A stretch of 64,000 bases of DNA, taken from Streptomyces sp. NBC_00775 (GTDB lineage Bacteria > Actinomycetota > Actinomycetes > Streptomycetales > Streptomycetaceae). Shown in pieces: positions 61,241 through 64,000 of this stretch (the stretch's first letter is position 1; every line of letters begins with the position of its first letter). The stretch spans positions 10,974,001-11,038,000 of the forward strand of contig NZ_CP108938.1 in the NCBI RefSeq assembly GCF_036347135.1. The letters are read 5' to 3'. Under the pieces are notes generated by a model, which searched no databases, was not told the DNA's origin, and saw only the letters and a program-made list of their open reading frames with translations. A program made the position numbers and the translations under genes.

Positions 61241-62124
61241 CGAAGGTTCCCCTTGTCCATCACCAGGCGCTGAGCCGCCCGCGAGCTGGCAGCCACATTG
61301 GCATGCTCGGGATCGGCCTGTGCAGTCGCCATGTACCGAAGAGTCGTGGTGGCCCAGTGGTGGCCCAAAATGCGCTGCACCTCCCACAACGTCATGCCTC
61401 GCTCATAGTTGTGAGTTGCGCATGCGTGCCGAAGAAGGTGTGGGAAGAGATCGGTGACCGGGCCGGTCAGGTAGCTCGCGGCAGCCCCGTGGAGCTGGCG
61501 CCGGAACGTCGACGGTGTGATCGCCGGCGCGATCGGCAGGTTCAGCGCCGCTACGGCCTTGGGCTTCCGCTCCGACGGCCACAGGGGCGCCGACGGGTGA
61601 TCGGCATCGTCGCCGAACTCCGCCCGGACCTCCTCGATGTACCACCAAAGTAACTCGCGCCCCTCGCGGAACAGGTACGCCTCGCGGGGCCGCGGCCCCG
61701 AGCCGCGGGCGCCCTTGCCCTGGACGACGAACCGGCCCCACTGGCCGTGTTCCCAGTGGACATCGCCGATGGTCACTGGGCAGAGCTCAGCAGCCCGCAC
61801 ACCGGAGATGTACCCGATCTTGGTCATGACGTAGTCGCGGCAGGCCACGGCGTACTTCCGGGCGTACGGCAACTGCTCCCGCCAGCGCGTAAAGAACTCC
61901 TTCATCGCCGTCTGCGAGGGCGGGATCCTCAGCCCGAAGTCCCCACGGTGGACAGGCCTGTTGAACGGGTCGACCGGTGACTCCACCGCCGCCCCGAACC
62001 GCATCATGATCTCGTGTGCGTAGCGCTGTTCGAGGAAGGCGAAGAACGCGTCGATGTGGTTGAGCTTCTGACGGTGCGTGTTGTGTGCGCGCTTGCCCGG
62101 ACCGGCGAAGTACTTGCGGCTCAC
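61237..62124 (-). CDS. Tyrosine recombinase (XerC/D-like), N-terminally shortened
   Basis: 295 residues from GTG 62124. Catalytic residues are all visible: Arg in GYISGVRAAELCPVTIGDVH, Lys in VQGKGARGSGPRPREAYL, HxxR in LFPHLLRHACATHNYERGMT, His in VQRILGHHWATTTLRYMATA and the Tyr in LRYM. The N terminus (FAGPGKRAHNTHRQKLNHID, AFFAFLEQRYAHEI) enters in the middle of the core-binding domain, so about 50-100 residues may be missing compared with full Streptomyces relatives. The gene begins right at the end of tadB, marking the insertion boundary. Confidence 0.88.
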   Translation of the reverse strand: MSRKYFAGPGKRAHNTHRQKLNHIDAFFAFLEQRYAHEIMMRFGAAVESPVDPFNRPVHRGDFGLRIPPSQTAMKEFFTRWREQLPYARKYAVACRDYVMTKIGYISGVRAAELCPVTIGDVHWEHGQWGRFVVQGKGARGSGPRPREAYLFREGRELLWWYIEEVRAEFGDDADHPSAPLWPSERKPKAVAALNLPIAPAITPSTFRRQLHGAAASYLTGPVTDLFPHLLRHACATHNYERGMTLWEVQRILGHHWATTTLRYMATAQADPEHANVAASSRAAQRLVMDKGNLR

Positions 62125-63043
62125 GGTCCACGGCTGGCACGTCCGGCTCCGGCGTGGGCAGCCGGACGGTGCTGGACGGGTCGGTGATCAGGAAACGCGG
62201 GATGCGGCGGAAGGTGCCCAGCTGCCGCATCAGGGCGAGCACCCCGATGAACCCGGCCGTCAGGAAGGCCAGCACCAGCTGTCCGAGCAGGGTGGAGTAG
62301 GGCCTGGTGTAGCTCGGCACGAAGAACCCGGCCACCACGACGCCCACGGTGATGACGGTCATCCACCGCACAGTGGTCCGCGGCTTCGCCCGGTCCGCCT
62401 CGATGGCGCGCTTCTTGGCGACCTCGTCGCGGACCGTTCCCGCCAGATCCTCCAGCGCCTGGGCCAGGCCCGGGCCGCGGTCGTTGACCGACAGGATGAG
62501 CGCGGCGACCACCTTGTCCGCGGTGACGTCGTCGAGCTCCTGGGCGAACGCGCGTAGCGCTCCATCCGGGCGCCAGCCCAGACGCAGCCGGTCGGACAAG
62601 TTGACGATCTGCGGGGCGAGTTCGTCCGGTGCCCCCTGACGGCTGGTGGTCATCGCCTGTTCCAGGCCCATCCCCAGCCGCAGCAGGCCCGCCAGCCGCT
62701 GGGTCCACTCGCTGAGCGCCTCCAGCTGGCCGATGCGCGCCTGCGCCATCTGCGCGGGCGTGATCAGCCAGGGCACGCCGACGACGGCCCCGCCGAGCAG
62801 GGCGCCGCCCACGAAGTTCCCCGAGACCAGCCACACCGTCACAAAGACGACGACCGCCAGGACCGCGAGGGTCCGCCGGCGCAGCCGGACATCCTCGCTC
62901 TGGTCCTTCCTGGAACGCAGAGCCTTCCACCGCTCCCGCAGCCGGGCGCGGCGCGGCGCCGTCGTTCCCACGACGCCGGACACGAAGCCGATCAGCCCGC
63001 CGATGACGGCCATGCCGCACAGCAGCCCCCACAACAGCGTCAT
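61787..63043 (-). CDS. tadB: TadB-like T2SS-F membrane protein, 3' end replaced
   Basis: The first 300 residues are a typical actinobacterial TadB: N-terminal helix LLWGLLCGMAVIGGLIGFVS, then VVVFVTVWLVSGNFVGGALL, the T2SSF domain (LSEWTQRLAGLLRLGMGLEQ, LSVNDRGPGLAQALEDLAGT) and two C-terminal helices (VITVGVVVAGFFVPSY, LVLAFLTAGFIGVLALM). It assembles the Tad/Flp-type pilus platform. Homology ends near 62130; the last 110 residues are antisense-frame text through the integrase, so the true 3' end was lost or altered by insertion. ATG 63043 overlaps the tadA stop. Confidence 0.85.
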   Translation of the reverse strand: MTLLWGLLCGMAVIGGLIGFVSGVVGTTAPRRARLRERWKALRSRKDQSEDVRLRRRTLAVLAVVVFVTVWLVSGNFVGGALLGGAVVGVPWLITPAQMAQARIGQLEALSEWTQRLAGLLRLGMGLEQAMTTSRQGAPDELAPQIVNLSDRLRLGWRPDGALRAFAQELDDVTADKVVAALILSVNDRGPGLAQALEDLAGTVRDEVAKKRAIEADRAKPRTTVRWMTVITVGVVVAGFFVPSYTRPYSTLLGQLVLAFLTAGFIGVLALMRQLGTFRRIPRFLITDPSSTVRLPTPEPDVPAVDREPQVLRRSGQARTQHAPSEAQPHRRVLRLPRTALRTRDHDAVRGGGGVTGRPVQQACPPWGLRAEDPALADGDEGVLYALAGAVAVRPEVRRGLPRLRHDQDRVHLRCAGC

Positions 63044-64000
63044 CGGCGCGCCTCCACCAGCAGCGGCAGCGGCGCCTGCCAGGCCCCGTGGGGCTGCTGC
63101 AGCAGGGAGGAGTCGAAGCCGACGCGGCGCAGGTCGTCGACGCAGCCCGGGTCCATCCGGGGAACGGCCCGCAGCTCACCGAACTCGGTACCGGGGGAGA
63201 AGACCGTGTTCGTGGCCGGCCGGCCGTTCTCGCCGATCCCGGTCAGCTCCAGGACATGGGAGACGTAGCGGTGGCGGCGGCCGCCGATCTGCGTCTCGTC
63301 CGTCATGTCGACGTACACGATGAAGTCCAGGCCGTTGGCGGTCTGCCGGTAGGCGAGCTGCTCGGACAGGTTCTCCTGGGCGAGCGCGTACAGCTCGGCG
63401 ATCCGGTCGAAGATGATGTCGGGCCTTCGGGCGTGGATCGTGCACAGATTGCCGCCCGATCCGTTCGTCAACGCCTGCATCATCGCGACGACTTCAGGCC
63501 CGCGGACCTCGCCGACCACGATCCGCTCCAGCGACATCCGCAACGCCGGGTGCATCAGGTCCAGGAGCGTGACCTCGCCGGCGCTGCGGCCGGTGACGTC
63601 CTTCTCTCCGTTGGACTCACGGCCCACCAGGGAGACGACCTGGCGGTGGTAGCCGTTGTCGTGGGCGAACAGCTCGTCCTCGGTCTGGATGGTGGCGAAC
63701 CGGCACTCCGGGTCGAACTCCTTGAGCATCGCCCGCATCAAAGTGGTCTTCCCGGCCTTCTGTTTCCCCGCGATCATGATGTTCTTCTCGGCACGCACGC
63801 ACGCGCCGAGGAACGAGCGCAGGACCGGGTCGATCGTGCCCAGCCGGACCAGGTCGTCGAGATCGGCGTGGGAGACCCGGTGCCGGCGGATGACCGCATA
63901 GGTCATCGGCCCGAGACCCGTGATGGCCTGGAGGCGGGAGCCGTCCTGCAGGGACAGGGCGAGGGTGGGGTTCGCGGTGGAGATGGTGCGCTCGTTGTGC
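63040..64000 (-). CDS. tadA: TadA/CpaF secretion ATPase, partial at window edge
   Basis: The C-terminal 320 residues of a CpaF-type ATPase that powers Tad pilus assembly. Walker A IMIAGKQKAGKTTLMRAMLK, the Asp box CRFATIQTEDELFAHDNGYH, Walker B RIVVGEVRGPEVVAMMQALT and the His box LCTIHARRPDIIFDRI are all present. The frame stays open to base 64000 (HNERTISTANPTLALSLQDG), so the N-terminal domain lies outside the window. Operon order tadA-tadB is normal. Confidence 0.93.
   Translation of the reverse strand, partial: HNERTISTANPTLALSLQDGSRLQAITGLGPMTYAVIRRHRVSHADLDDLVRLGTIDPVLRSFLGACVRAEKNIMIAGKQKAGKTTLMRAMLKEFDPECRFATIQTEDELFAHDNGYHRQVVSLVGRESNGEKDVTGRSAGEVTLLDLMHPALRMSLERIVVGEVRGPEVVAMMQALTNGSGGNLCTIHARRPDIIFDRIAELYALAQENLSEQLAYRQTANGLDFIVYVDMTDETQIGGRRHRYVSHVLELTGIGENGRPATNTVFSPGTEFGELRAVPRMDPGCVDDLRRVGFDSSLLQQPHGAWQAPLPLLVEARR

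Overview
The window comes from a high-GC actinomycete, almost certainly a Streptomyces or close relative. Signs are very high GC at third codon positions, GTG and TTG starts, families typical of Streptomyces (DUF6415, DUF6924, DUF6236, CoiA-like, XRE regulators with TPR tails), and relics of telomere genes (tpg, and probably tap). The tpg/tap relics, dense transposon debris and many broken genes fit a chromosome arm or a large linear plasmid.

Layout. 1-2.3 kb: HEAT-like and DinB-like proteins. 2.4-24 kb: a large decayed type I-E CRISPR-Cas locus. Arrays 1 and 2 (read on the minus strand) flank a broken cas3. A 1128-residue STAND ATPase lies between array 2 and the Cascade operon. The operon cas8e-cse2-cas7e-cas5e-cas6e (10.9-16.0 kb) is intact, and its genes overlap or abut at every stop/start. 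No cas1 or cas2 is present: an IS256-type transposase remnant sits where they would be expected and runs directly into array 3. Arrays 4 and 5 (plus strand) follow, separated by a DUF6924 gene. 24-28 kb: an IS256-family element and two unrelated genes. 28.7-42 kb: DUF6236, a subtilase, tap/tpg relics, a protein that looks like a fused H2A-H2B histone, SUKH, AIG2-like, GNAT, phosphotransferase and regulator genes among IS5 fragments. 42-47 kb: a zinc-ribbon recombinase-like gene and an unrecognised lower-GC two-gene operon. 47-58 kb: a membrane protein, an ISAs1 element, a membrane NACHT NTPase and a STAND-TPR protein. 58.5-62.1 kb: a three-gene recombinase cassette inserted against tadB; tadB and tadA/cpaF run off the right edge.

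Main hypothesis. Directly upstream of cas8e lies what looks like a CreTA-type guard. A 47-codon mini-ORF has a near-perfect ribosome binding site, is packed with the rarest codons of a high-GC genome (two TTA, one ATA, one AGA, four AGG), and ends at a strong terminator. It is followed by a two-repeat degenerate CRISPR unit at exact 61-nt spacing whose hairpins are kept, one pair by compensatory change. The first nine bases of its pseudo-spacer match a site 150 bp upstream of the mini-ORF. Such a module would explain why only the Cascade genes stayed intact after cas3 and cas1-cas2 were lost. This is inference from sequence only.

Caution. Several frameshifts lie in homopolymers (cas3, coiA-like, IS256 transposase), so some may be assembly errors rather than true mutations.
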